From: CBDAQV01 sp965199335
Lineage (GTDB): Bacteria > Pseudomonadota > Alphaproteobacteria > CALMVH01
Length of the DNA: 64,000 bases
Reading direction: 5' to 3'
Assembly: GCA_965199335.1 (NCBI GenBank)
Contig: CBDAQZ010000004.1
Location: forward strand, 1 to 64,000
Shown piece by piece: positions 1 through 8,073 of the stretch. Numbering within the stretch: the first letter of the stretch is position 1; each line of letters begins with the position of its first letter. Under the pieces are notes generated by a model. It searched no databases and had not been told where the DNA came from. It was given only the letters and a program-made list of their open reading frames with translations. The position numbers and the translations under genes are program-made.

Positions 1-446
1 CGTTGCCGGAGTGCAGGCCGACACTGATGCTGCGCGATTACCATGTCGACAATCTGATCCTGCTGAAGGGTCGCACCGGCGTCGCCGCGTGCGGCCTGCT
101 GGATTTCCAGGACGCGGAATTCGCGCCGCGCCCCTACGACCTTGTCTGCCTGCTGGAGGATGCCCGCCGCGACGTGCCCCAGCCCCTGCGCGACGCCATG
201 ATCGCCCGCTATGCCGACGCGCTGCCGCTGGATGACGCGTTCCATGCCTGGTATCCGGTGATCGCGGCGCAACGGCACATGCGCGTGATCGGCAATTTCT
301 CCCGCCTGGCGATCCGCGACAACAAACCTGCCTATCGCGTCCACGTCCCCCGCGTCAAACGCGACCTGGCGCGCGCGCTGACCAGCCCGGCGCTGACACC
401 GGTGCGAGAATGGACGGAACGCTGGCTGGGCGGGTTCGAATCATGA
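1..446 (+). CDS. Aminoglycoside phosphotransferase/AmgK-like sugar kinase, 3' part
   Basis: Only the C-terminal ~147 codons lie in the window; the gene begins upstream. The segment LRDYHVDNLI carries the catalytic-loop Asp/His and the metal-binding Asn, and GLLDFQDA is the second metal-binding motif of the APH/choline-kinase fold. The combination DYH.DN..GLLDFQDA..YDLV.LLEDARR is what I know from AmgK, the N-acetylmuramate/GlcNAc 1-kinase of the cell-wall recycling shortcut. The neighbours normally found with amgK (tsaE, murU) would be off the left edge, so substrate cannot be confirmed. Its stop overlaps the next start (ATGA at 443-446). Confidence 0.8.
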   Translation, partial: LPECRPTLMLRDYHVDNLILLKGRTGVAACGLLDFQDAEFAPRPYDLVCLLEDARRDVPQPLRDAMIARYADALPLDDAFHAWYPVIAAQRHMRVIGNFSRLAIRDNKPAYRVHVPRVKRDLARALTSPALTPVREWTERWLGGFES

Positions 447-1093
447 AGCTGATACACAGATCGAATATAACAAGCATACTGGCCATTTTGATATGCACTT
501 TAGGCATTTCAATTACACACGCCCAGTCCCCCGACTCCACGATCAAAACTGTGACCGGAAAGGTTGTAAGGCAGATACCAGGATGCGAGGCTGACGGCTT
601 CTGTACCGTCGTTGTAAAAACCAACGCAGGCGAGGAGGAATTTATATGGAACAACGGCTTCAACCCCGATGCCGATTGCTCTTTCCCCGAGGAAGTAACC
701 CGGACGGCGCCCTACCTAAGGCCAGGCGACAAAGTTGAGATCCGCATACCGTTCGTAAGCGGAAATGTTCTTTGCGGTAAAGGTTCTGCAGTCAAGCGGC
801 TGGATATGCCAGCAACCCCGCTTAAAATTATTCGTGGCTTTGTAACAGAGCAGAACCGTGGATGCGGTGAGCATAGATCAAAGCCTTGCAGTGTCGTTGT
901 TCGGACCGATCAAGGACTGGAGACCCTGGCATGGATGCAATTTGAAAAGGACCATCCCGATTGCCGTCCGGGTATCGCGGCCCATGATGCCCTAATGCTC
1001 GAGAAGGGCGATAAAGTCGAGATACATGTACCTATTTCCAGCAATAATGCCCTTTGTGGTGATGGGGCTGAAGTGATCAAGCTGGATAAGTAG
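443..1093 (+). CDS. Secreted two-repeat cysteine-containing protein, unknown function
   Basis: I chose ATG 443, which overlaps the previous stop as ATGA and gives a clear signal peptide (MKLIHRSN followed by a hydrophobic run ending ITHA). The mature part is two tandem copies of one ~85-residue domain. Each copy begins with a V.G.V or I.GFV strand, contains a GC...C.VVV element, then a D.DC or HPDC element, then GDKVEI.[IV]P, and closes with LCG.G..V..LD. The repeated cysteines suggest one to two disulfides per repeat and a periplasmic location. The bases look more AT-rich than the phosphotransferase gene before it. No family recognised. Confidence 0.75.
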   Translation: MKLIHRSNITSILAILICTLGISITHAQSPDSTIKTVTGKVVRQIPGCEADGFCTVVVKTNAGEEEFIWNNGFNPDADCSFPEEVTRTAPYLRPGDKVEIRIPFVSGNVLCGKGSAVKRLDMPATPLKIIRGFVTEQNRGCGEHRSKPCSVVVRTDQGLETLAWMQFEKDHPDCRPGIAAHDALMLEKGDKVEIHVPISSNNALCGDGAEVIKLDK

Positions 1094-1095
1094 CC

Positions 1096-1932
1096 TCATT
1101 CGAGGCTCACCAGCGCCGCCGCGACATCGTCGCTGATCTTCGCGCGCGGGAATTGCGTGCAGGCCGCATCGGCGGCCTCCAGGCCGCGAAGTTCATCGTA
1201 AAGCGAGGAAAGTCCGCGGGTGGCGGCCGCTTCTACCAGCGATGCCGCATCGTATTTCCCGAACACGTCGATCAGGCGGTAAAGCCCATCGGTCGTAAGC
1301 AGAAACATATCGCCTGCGCGGGTCTCTACTGTCTCGATCTCGATGCGCTCGGCCCAGCGTGTCGTGGTATCGACGATATCATAGCCGCCATCGCTATTGG
1401 CCCTCGAGCGGAAGTCCCGTTCCATCGGCATGAGCAGTTCGTGCAATTGCGCAACGGGCGTACCTTCGGCGATAAGCCGGTCGCGTTCATGATGAATCTT
1501 CTTCGCCAGGGGACTGCCCTCGCATCCGAAGGTCCTTGTCCCATTGCTTCCGCGATACAAGACTCCGGAATCGTAAAGGGTGGAGATTTCGAGCGACCCT
1601 TTCCATATCCGCGCCATTGCGAAACAGGCGGTTGGCCGTTCGATCAAGGGCGGCGGCGACGGCAGAATCTCGTTGTATCTGGCGATCGTACCTTCCGCCG
1701 CCCGGCGCAGAAGGTCGCGCGTTGGCAGGACATCGTCCCAGACGCGCTTCAGCTCCTGGCTGGTCGTTTGCACCAGCCATTGCGGGTCGCTGCCCGCGCC
1801 GGGAATGGTATCCTTGGCTATGCCGGTGGCGCCGTCGAAAATCCACGCGGCCTGCCCGCCATGATCGAACAGATCCTCGTTCACAACGCGGGCGGGATGC
1901 GCGATCAACTCTACGATTTTCAGGGTAAGCAT
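1096..1932 (-). CDS. PP2C-like serine/threonine phosphatase family protein
   Basis: 278 residues. The N-terminal stretch has a V.NED element followed by WIFDGATG, which corresponds to the PP2C motifs RP.NED and ..DGHGG holding metal-binding Asp. Near residues 205-215 there is GDMFLLTTDGLYRLID, the PP2C motif GD.llL.SDGl. The C-terminal KISDDVAAALV corresponds to the DD of the last metal motif. It should dephosphorylate Ser/Thr-P or act as a sensor in the cytoplasm; no partner kinase is visible nearby. Its stop lies three bases after the convergent secreted-protein gene. Confidence 0.7.
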   Translation of the reverse strand: MLTLKIVELIAHPARVVNEDLFDHGGQAAWIFDGATGIAKDTIPGAGSDPQWLVQTTSQELKRVWDDVLPTRDLLRRAAEGTIARYNEILPSPPPLIERPTACFAMARIWKGSLEISTLYDSGVLYRGSNGTRTFGCEGSPLAKKIHHERDRLIAEGTPVAQLHELLMPMERDFRSRANSDGGYDIVDTTTRWAERIEIETVETRAGDMFLLTTDGLYRLIDVFGKYDAASLVEAAATRGLSSLYDELRGLEAADAACTQFPRAKISDDVAAALVSLE

Positions 1933-1972
1933 GCGCCACTAAAGCAGACATGGCGGCGCCTGAACAGATGGG

Positions 1973-2272
1973 TCAGGCGCTTTCGTCCACTAGGCCGCTG
2001 GTCGTTCCCGCGGCCTTGACCGAACCCGAAGAACTTGTGGAGCTGGACTGGGCGTCGATCTCCTTCTGCATCTTCGCCAGCTGCTGGTTGTAGTCCTTGA
2101 GCTTTTGAGCCTTGGTGGTGGCGTCGTCGCCGCTCTGCGTTTCCTTCTGGATTTCCTGTTCCAGCACCTGCTTCTGCTTTTCCAGGGACGTATCGCTGGA
2201 GGCAGACGAATCGCTGGTGGTGGCAGCCCCTATCAGGCTGGAGGCGATCGACGATACTGAAGAAATGCTCAT
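1973..2272 (-). CDS. Small Ser-rich coiled-coil protein, unknown
   Basis: 99 residues: a Ser/Ala-rich N-terminus (MSISSVSSIASSLIGAA), a central charged helix rich in Gln/Glu/Lys (about residues 28-75) with heptad spacing that looks like a coiled coil, and a Ser-rich tail. The start is supported by GGAG about nine bases upstream. The opening is reminiscent of small flagellar or secreted helper proteins but I do not recognise a family. It lies 40 bases downstream of the PP2C-like gene on the same strand side. Confidence 0.6.
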   Translation of the reverse strand: MSISSVSSIASSLIGAATTSDSSASSDTSLEKQKQVLEQEIQKETQSGDDATTKAQKLKDYNQQLAKMQKEIDAQSSSTSSSGSVKAAGTTSGLVDESA

Positions 2273-2346
2273 TTTGCCAAGCTCCGGATCGGGACGATTT
2301 TCTATCCTACTCCGAAATCATGTGCAGAATGTGAGTACCCTCGCGA

Positions 2347-3225
2347 TTATGAATGATGTCTCTGCCCGAAGGGAAACGGCGACGAGGGACGCGAATACCT
2401 GAAAGGAAGCAACTCTGAACTGGTCTTTACCGTTGCCTGTGCGTTTTCAGAAGGTTCGGTTTCTGGATTTATGATTTCCGCAAAATCGGGTTTCGTAAGC
2501 GATATTCGCGCCCTGCCCAGTTCGTTCAGAAACCCTGTAGAAGTCGAACGATCCGCGTATTGCCACCTTGTGACGCCGGTGCGGCTGCTTGCCTCCTGGC
2601 TGATCACGTTGTCCATTGCCCTTACGACGGCGACACCCCTGCGCATCGCGGAAAGGCTGCCGTTTTGCGCATGATCGTCGGGGGCGAAATCATGAGCCTG
2701 TGCTACGATGCGGCCCAGCAGCGGGGCCGCGTTGGCTCCATATTCATTGGCCGCATAGGACAGAACCTTGGAGGCAGTATAAAATGAAGCACTCGGCTCA
2801 TACGTTGCTCTGAGTTGCCGCTCTGTCATTGCTTCGGCGGAATCGCCGGTATTGACCGCCTTGGCCGCAGACCGTGCCTGCGCCAGGTCGTATGCCAACG
2901 ATTTCAGTACCAATTCCTCGAAATCGGATCGCACGGGCGGCTTGGCGGAAACATCCAGCGCCGGCGCCAGGGCGCGTCCGATCCTGTCGAGGGGACTCAT
3001 GCCGGCCCCGTCTGGACGAAGCTTCTTAAGAAACTCCGCCGGCGTAAGCGTGACCCCGAATTCGGCGCCCGGCGCGCCCGCGACCGTACCGGCAATGAGA
3101 GTGTCACGCAGGCCGTTGAGTTTTTGATCCTTGAAGGCATCTGTGAGGCCGGCGACGATCGCAACTTCGGGCATCGTCGTCCAGAACGAACGGCCAAGGA
3201 ATTCGGGAGCGAATGAGTCAGTCAT
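2347..3225 (-). CDS. Hypothetical protein (292 aa)
   Basis: An unbroken 292-codon frame with ordinary codon use and an AAGAG element upstream of ATG. No signal peptide or membrane segment. The middle is helical and alanine-rich; the C-terminal ~40 residues (after PETEPSENAQ) are polar and proline-rich, ending FPFGQRHHS, and look disordered. I do not recognise it. It may be cotranscribed with the 99-residue gene downstream (75-base gap). Confidence 0.6.
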   Translation of the reverse strand: MTDSFAPEFLGRSFWTTMPEVAIVAGLTDAFKDQKLNGLRDTLIAGTVAGAPGAEFGVTLTPAEFLKKLRPDGAGMSPLDRIGRALAPALDVSAKPPVRSDFEELVLKSLAYDLAQARSAAKAVNTGDSAEAMTERQLRATYEPSASFYTASKVLSYAANEYGANAAPLLGRIVAQAHDFAPDDHAQNGSLSAMRRGVAVVRAMDNVISQEASSRTGVTRWQYADRSTSTGFLNELGRARISLTKPDFAEIINPETEPSENAQATVKTSSELLPFRYSRPSSPFPFGQRHHS

Positions 3226-3385
3226 TGGTTACTCTTACCATGGAATTAACCGAGTGTTTACATTCTGGTATTTCAAAAAGCAATTTTTTATATTTGATTT
3301 CACATATCATTATACATCTTGCCTAACGCCGACCACCCGGGTAAATTCGAACCTTCGAACTTTTCCAAACCTAATCCAGACACTC

Positions 3386-4588
3386 ATGCCCATCCTCGCC
3401 TCGCGCCTCGCGCGCGTAAAACCGTCCGCTACTTTTGCCGTCACCAGAAAAGCCGCAGAGCTGAAGGCAGAGGGGCGCGATATCATCGGCCTCGGTTTCG
3501 GTGAACCCGATTTCGATACGCCCGAGCCGATCAAGCTGGCTGCCTATCGCGCGATGCAGGAAGGCAAGACGAAATACACCGATGTCGAAGGCACGCCGGA
3601 GTTGAAGCGTGCCGTCATAGCCAAATTCAAGCGTGAAAACGGCCTGGACTACAGGCCTGACGAGGTGATCGTCTCCACCGGTGGCAAGCAGGTGTTGTAC
3701 AACGCCTTCATGGCAACTCTGGATGCGGGCGACGAGGTCATCATCTCCGCCCCCTACTGGGTGTCGTATCCCGACATGGTGTTGCTGGCCGAGGGTACGC
3801 CGGTATTCGTCACCTGCAGCGCCGAGAATGGCTTCAAGCTGCAGGCCGCCGACCTGGAAGCGGCAATCACGCCGAAGACGAAATGGGTGATCCTGAATTC
3901 ACCCAGCAATCCGACCGGGGCCGCCTACTCGCATAGCGAGCTGAAGGCCCTGACCGACGTATTGATGCGCCATCCGCATGTCTGGGTGCTGACCGACGAC
4001 ATATATGAACATCTGGTCTATGAAGGGTTCGAATTCGTGACGCCCGTACAGGTCGAACCTGGCCTGAAGAATCGCACGCTGACCCTGAACGGCGTATCCA
4101 AAGCCTACGCGATGACCGGCTGGCGCATCGGCTATGGTGGCGGCCCGGCGGAGCTGATCAAGGGCATGGGCAAGGTGCAGAGCCAGAGTACGTCCAACCC
4201 GTCCTCCATCAGCCAGGCGGCTGCGGTCGAGGCGTTGAACGGCGATCAGAGCTTCCTGAAAGGCTGGATCGAGGAATTCGAGAAGCGGCGCGACCTGATC
4301 GTGTCGATGCTGAACCAGACCACCGGCATCACCTGCGCCAAGCCGGAAGGCGCGTTCTATGTCTACCCGAGCTGCGCCGGCCTGATCGGCAAGAAGACGA
4401 AGGACGGCAAGGTGATCACCAACGACGAGGCGTTCGTGACCTACCTGCTGGAAAGCGAGGGCGTGGCCGTCGTGCATGGTGCCGCGTTCGGCCTAGAACC
4501 GTTTTTCCGCCTTTCCTACGCCACCTCGACCGAGGTGCTGGAAGAGGCCTGCCGCCGCATCCAGCGGGCCTGCGCGGCTTTGACGTAA
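3386..4588 (+). CDS. aatA: Aspartate aminotransferase (class I, PLP-dependent)
   Basis: 400 residues from ATG 3386 (the frame is open 85 codons further upstream but that stretch is AT-rich and not protein-like). Family signatures in order: GLGFGEPDFDTPE near residue 35, STGGKQVLYNA, APYWVSYPDM, NSPSNPTGAAYS, TDDIYEHLVYEG, and NGVSKAYAMTGWRIGY with the Schiff-base lysine of VSK. Length and motifs match the Rhizobium AatA/AspC class Ib enzymes that interconvert aspartate and oxaloacetate, some also acting on prephenate. Translationally coupled to the following HAD gene (TAATG). Confidence 0.93.
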   Translation: MPILASRLARVKPSATFAVTRKAAELKAEGRDIIGLGFGEPDFDTPEPIKLAAYRAMQEGKTKYTDVEGTPELKRAVIAKFKRENGLDYRPDEVIVSTGGKQVLYNAFMATLDAGDEVIISAPYWVSYPDMVLLAEGTPVFVTCSAENGFKLQAADLEAAITPKTKWVILNSPSNPTGAAYSHSELKALTDVLMRHPHVWVLTDDIYEHLVYEGFEFVTPVQVEPGLKNRTLTLNGVSKAYAMTGWRIGYGGGPAELIKGMGKVQSQSTSNPSSISQAAAVEALNGDQSFLKGWIEEFEKRRDLIVSMLNQTTGITCAKPEGAFYVYPSCAGLIGKKTKDGKVITNDEAFVTYLLESEGVAVVHGAAFGLEPFFRLSYATSTEVLEEACRRIQRACAALT

Positions 4589-5193
4589 TGCATACCGGGC
4601 CCCTGCTGATCTTCGATCTCGGCAACGTCATCGTGCGCCATGACAACGAGTACTGGATCAAGGCGCTCAGCCATGCCTGCGCCGATCCGCATCATGCCAG
4701 ACGCGTCATCGAGGCGTACCTGATCACCGCGGCGGCCGATCGCGGCGACGGCACGGTCAGGACATTCTTCGAAACGTCGCGCTCCGACATGGGCTTTCCC
4801 GGCACATACGAAGAGTTCGATACATTGTGGTGCTGCCACTTCAGCCATGACGAGGCGATGGAAGAGCTGGTGGCCGATCTGGCGGCGCGATACCGTGTCG
4901 TCGTTCTGTCCAATACCGACGATGCCCACTGGCGCTACCTGATGCGTGAATATCCGGTACTGAAGAAGCCGCAGGCGCTCTACGCCTCGTTCCAGTTGCA
5001 TCTGCGCAAGCCGGACCCGGCCATCTACCAGCATGTACTTCAGGCGGAGGGCTATGCCGCGCAGGATGCAGTCTTCATCGACGACCGCATGGACAATGTC
5101 GAGGCTGCCAACAGCCTGGGCATAAACGGCATCCATTTTACCGGTCGTGCCGCATTGGAGATTCAATTGAAGAAACTCGGAGTCACGATCTAA
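4588..5193 (+). CDS. HAD-family phosphatase, YihX-like
   Basis: 201 residues; the ATG shares a base with the preceding stop (TAATG), so translation is coupled to the aminotransferase. HAD motif I is IFDLGNVIV with nucleophile Asp10; motif II is VVLSNTDD; motif III/IV are LRKPDPAIYQHVLQAEG and FIDDRMDNVEAA. Position +2 from the nucleophile is Gly12 instead of the usual acid/base Asp, which is also the case in E. coli YihX, an alpha-glucose-1-phosphate phosphatase that this protein resembles along its whole length. Substrate here is inferred, not shown. Confidence 0.85.
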   Translation: MHTGPLLIFDLGNVIVRHDNEYWIKALSHACADPHHARRVIEAYLITAAADRGDGTVRTFFETSRSDMGFPGTYEEFDTLWCCHFSHDEAMEELVADLAARYRVVVLSNTDDAHWRYLMREYPVLKKPQALYASFQLHLRKPDPAIYQHVLQAEGYAAQDAVFIDDRMDNVEAANSLGINGIHFTGRAALEIQLKKLGVTI

Positions 5194-5258
5194 AGTATTT
5201 ACAAATTATTAAAAATGTGACAAACAAATTGCTACTGTAATTTCGATTCCGGCATTTC

Positions 5259-6368
5259 ATGACAACTCATTATCCGGTCGAGCCCGCGCCCGAAGATAGC
5301 AGCCAACTGGTTGCCGGCCCCCTTGCTCCACTTTACCGCTATGACGGCCGGCCTGTGATCCGCAACGGCAGTCACCTCTGCCTGCCCTATCCCGAAGCCG
5401 CCGCGCATAATTGGGACATCATCAAGGATCAGGGCACGATCCGCAGGCAGGATGCCGATGGAAGGCTGCTTTCGGCGGACGAGATCAGGCTTGAACTGCG
5501 CGGGCGAGGCACATCGTCTCTATTGGGCAAGGCGTCCTCGTCCGACTTGTATTTCTTCAATCCCATTGAGCTGCTGGTCGTATCTGCCGATGGCGACCTT
5601 CTGCTGATGCAGCGCAGCAATCGCGGCGCCAGCGAAGGCATGCTGAACCATTTCGCGGGTGGCTTTCCGAAAGTTGTCGAAGGACCGAAAGGACCGGAGG
5701 CGGAAAAGAAGATGCTGACGGCCTTGCGCGAAACGTTCGAGGAGCTGGGCGTGCGCATCCTGAGCGCCGTCGACCTGAACTGCGCCACCTACGACAATAC
5801 GATTTCCCCGTTCGTACTGGCCACAAGGGACGGCGGCAAACGACCGGGATTCACGCCGGAGATCATGCAGCGTTTCGGCTATCATTCGCCCAAAAGCACG
5901 ATGGAACTTCTGGACTCGCTGACCACGAAGTCGGACTCGGTCGGCATGGCGATGATCCGCCCCCAGGCCTTCGAAGCCGTCATGCGCGGCGCAACGAAAA
6001 TTCCCTTGCTGTATGCCAGGAATACCGCCGATTTCGCCCAGCCCTTCTTCGAAGGTGCCGAGCAGAATGGCAAGTTGCAGCTTTCAGTGGTTCGCAATGA
6101 ATTGCTGACATGTCCGATGACGCCGGCGCAGCGCGCGCAGACGGGCCGTTACAGCCTGGATCTGATCGAGGCCGAGGCGGATATGAGTGTCTTCTACAAA
6201 CCGAACATCGCCTCTGGCCTTGCCGCATTCAGGGCGGCGCAATACAGGCTTTCCAATGAAGCATCGGCGTACCTGGATAAATTCCGCCTCGAAAGCCGCG
6301 CGGGGATAATAGCGCCGACAATCATGCCTTCGCCGCGGCAGTCGCGCGGCATCGACCTTGCTACTTAG
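5259..6368 (+). CDS. Nudix-domain protein with long flanking regions
   Basis: 369 residues, more than twice the size of a simple Nudix enzyme. The Nudix box is at about residues 130-170: HFAGGFPKV, then E-K-K-M-L-T-A-L-RETFEELGVRI, with the RE..EE.G core intact and one extra residue between the box Gly and Glu. The ~100 residues before it and ~190 after it are not a domain I recognise. The Nudix core should hydrolyse a nucleoside-diphosphate-X compound using Mg2+. AT-rich leader at 5194-5258 probably holds the promoter. Nine bases upstream of the next gene, hence an operon. Confidence 0.75.
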   Translation: MTTHYPVEPAPEDSSQLVAGPLAPLYRYDGRPVIRNGSHLCLPYPEAAAHNWDIIKDQGTIRRQDADGRLLSADEIRLELRGRGTSSLLGKASSSDLYFFNPIELLVVSADGDLLLMQRSNRGASEGMLNHFAGGFPKVVEGPKGPEAEKKMLTALRETFEELGVRILSAVDLNCATYDNTISPFVLATRDGGKRPGFTPEIMQRFGYHSPKSTMELLDSLTTKSDSVGMAMIRPQAFEAVMRGATKIPLLYARNTADFAQPFFEGAEQNGKLQLSVVRNELLTCPMTPAQRAQTGRYSLDLIEAEADMSVFYKPNIASGLAAFRAAQYRLSNEASAYLDKFRLESRAGIIAPTIMPSPRQSRGIDLAT

Positions 6369-6377
6369 GACATAACG

Positions 6378-7439
6378 ATGACCGACCGACCCTCCTCCCG
6401 CCTGCTCGATACCGCTTCCATGCTGACCGAGGGCTGCGCGACATGCATCTGGCCTTATTACGGCAAGCTCGACGCCAGCCAGATCAAGGCCAAGGGCGAG
6501 CGCCGGACAGCCTCCGGGGCGATGGAATCGGACAAGACAACGATTGCCGACGAGGGAATGGGTGAGTTTGTCATCGCAGCATCTGCGACGCAGCGGCCAG
6601 ACCGTGAGATCCTCAACGAGGAGACGCGGAAAAAACAGGCCAACATGCTGGACAGGCTTGGCCTCGGAAAATGGTCGGTGCTGGACGATCTGGACGGTAC
6701 GGAATGGTTTGCGAAAGGCAAGCTGGGCGATACCGGCGAGCCCGATTTCGGCGTCCTGTTCAACGACATCGACGATGGCGCAACCACGGCCGCCTGGGTG
6801 CTGTGCACGACCCGCGCGCCAGGCGGCGGGCTGGATCGCGAAATGACGATGGGGGATGCCGAAAGCGGCGTCTGGCACAGCCCCGCCATCGGGCAACCGT
6901 TCGTGCGCGTTCTTCCTTTTGTCGAGCGTTCACCGAAGCCGGAGGATGAAAAGCCCCGCGGCGTCATCTCGGCCCGCTACCTGTTGCCGGAGTTGTTCAG
7001 GACCCCGGACCTGTTCCGCAAGGACTGGAAGGATAACGACGTCATCCCGCACCCCGTGCTCGATCTGCGTGAGTCCGCGTCCGCCGTCCGGCTGTGGACC
7101 GACATGGTGCTGGGCAAGGTCGATTTCACTGCTTTGGGCCCTACCCGGCCCTGGGACCAGAATGCCGGCGGGTTCCTGACCCAGCTTCTGGGCGGCGAAG
7201 CGAGGGCGATGGATACCTGGAAACACTACGTGCCGTGGCGCTACGATGGCGGCATCATCGCCGCGTCTTCCCCTGAAATGCTGGAGCGCGCGGCGAACGA
7301 TCTGTTCGTAACGGGCGCGGGACCGACGGGGCGCGAGCCATGTGTGTGGGATCTGCTGCTACAGCCCACGAAGGATCGGTTGCTGGCGGGCATGGCGGGC
7401 AGCACTATCGTGGATAGGCCGAAAGAACCATCGATCTAA
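6378..7439 (+). CDS. Hypothetical protein (353 aa), cotranscribed with Nudix gene
   Basis: Start ATG 6378 has AGGA eight bases upstream and lies nine bases after the Nudix gene. No signal peptide or membrane helix. The protein is rich in Trp and acidic residues, with segments such as CATCIWPYYG near the N-terminus (a CxxC) and WKHYVPWRYDGG near residue 280. The C-terminal part carries CVWDLLLQPTKD. I do not recognise a family; the operon suggests work with the Nudix protein. Confidence 0.65.
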   Translation: MTDRPSSRLLDTASMLTEGCATCIWPYYGKLDASQIKAKGERRTASGAMESDKTTIADEGMGEFVIAASATQRPDREILNEETRKKQANMLDRLGLGKWSVLDDLDGTEWFAKGKLGDTGEPDFGVLFNDIDDGATTAAWVLCTTRAPGGGLDREMTMGDAESGVWHSPAIGQPFVRVLPFVERSPKPEDEKPRGVISARYLLPELFRTPDLFRKDWKDNDVIPHPVLDLRESASAVRLWTDMVLGKVDFTALGPTRPWDQNAGGFLTQLLGGEARAMDTWKHYVPWRYDGGIIAASSPEMLERAANDLFVTGAGPTGREPCVWDLLLQPTKDRLLAGMAGSTIVDRPKEPSI

Positions 7440-7444
7440 ATCGA

Positions 7445-7936
7445 TTATGAAGCCGGCGTTGCCGTTTCTATCAGGGTTGGCTTGAGACTGGTCCTTGGCC
7501 CAAGAACGTCATCAAGCTTTCTGCCGAAGCCATCCACGCGCGCGCCAAGTGCCTCAACACGGGCTTCGACGCGAGCCACGGCTATGGCCTCACGTTTGTC
7601 GATCTCCGTCTGGACGATCCGCGCTATTGTCTCTTCATCCATGCACGTATGCGATGTTTCCGCCTGGTTGGTAGGTGCGGCAGCAGGCTCGTCCTTTCTG
7701 CCACCACCTTGATGAACTACCCATGGCTGGTTGCCCTCTATTTCGGGGTCGTTCATGTTCCTGTGCACATACTTGACCGAGCTTGGTGACGTTTCCGATC
7801 CCCTGCCCACAGGCACAAGCTCGAATGGAGCAAAGGAAGGATCACCCGTAGGCACGGGTCTGGGTACGAACCTGACTTGCTGCACAGGTACAGTGGCGTG
7901 GGGCGGGATCCCTTTTTTACGGTCTTCAAGCGTCAT
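7445..7936 (-). CDS. Hypothetical protein (163 aa)
   Basis: Convergent with the gene before it. The first ~95 residues are proline-rich and probably disordered (PPHATVPVQQVRFVPRPVPTG region). The C-terminal ~50 residues, beginning at the MDEET stretch, form a charged amphipathic helix with regular Val/Ala/Leu spacing that looks like a coiled coil. No family recognised and no membrane segment. Modest support: uninterrupted frame and plausible composition. Confidence 0.5.
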   Translation of the reverse strand: MTLEDRKKGIPPHATVPVQQVRFVPRPVPTGDPSFAPFELVPVGRGSETSPSSVKYVHRNMNDPEIEGNQPWVVHQGGGRKDEPAAAPTNQAETSHTCMDEETIARIVQTEIDKREAIAVARVEARVEALGARVDGFGRKLDDVLGPRTSLKPTLIETATPAS

Positions 7937-8073
7937 AAGATTTAATTAAATTATGATTGTGGCAGAAGATGGATCATCGATTTAGCGATAACCCACGCGT
8001 GATTCAATCATCAAATGGCGAAATGGTTCATCGCCGCGGTTGATTTTTTGCCCATAACCGGCAGTTTCAGTGG

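Noticed and set aside
3131..3385. 85-codon N-terminal extension of the aminotransferase frame
   Set aside because: AT-rich, hydrophobic and unlike the family; the normal 400-residue protein starts at 3386.
7430..7445. ATCGAT-CTAA-ATCGAT inverted repeat between convergent genes
   Set aside because: AT-rich six-base stem made of two self-palindromes with no T-run; too weak to call a terminator.
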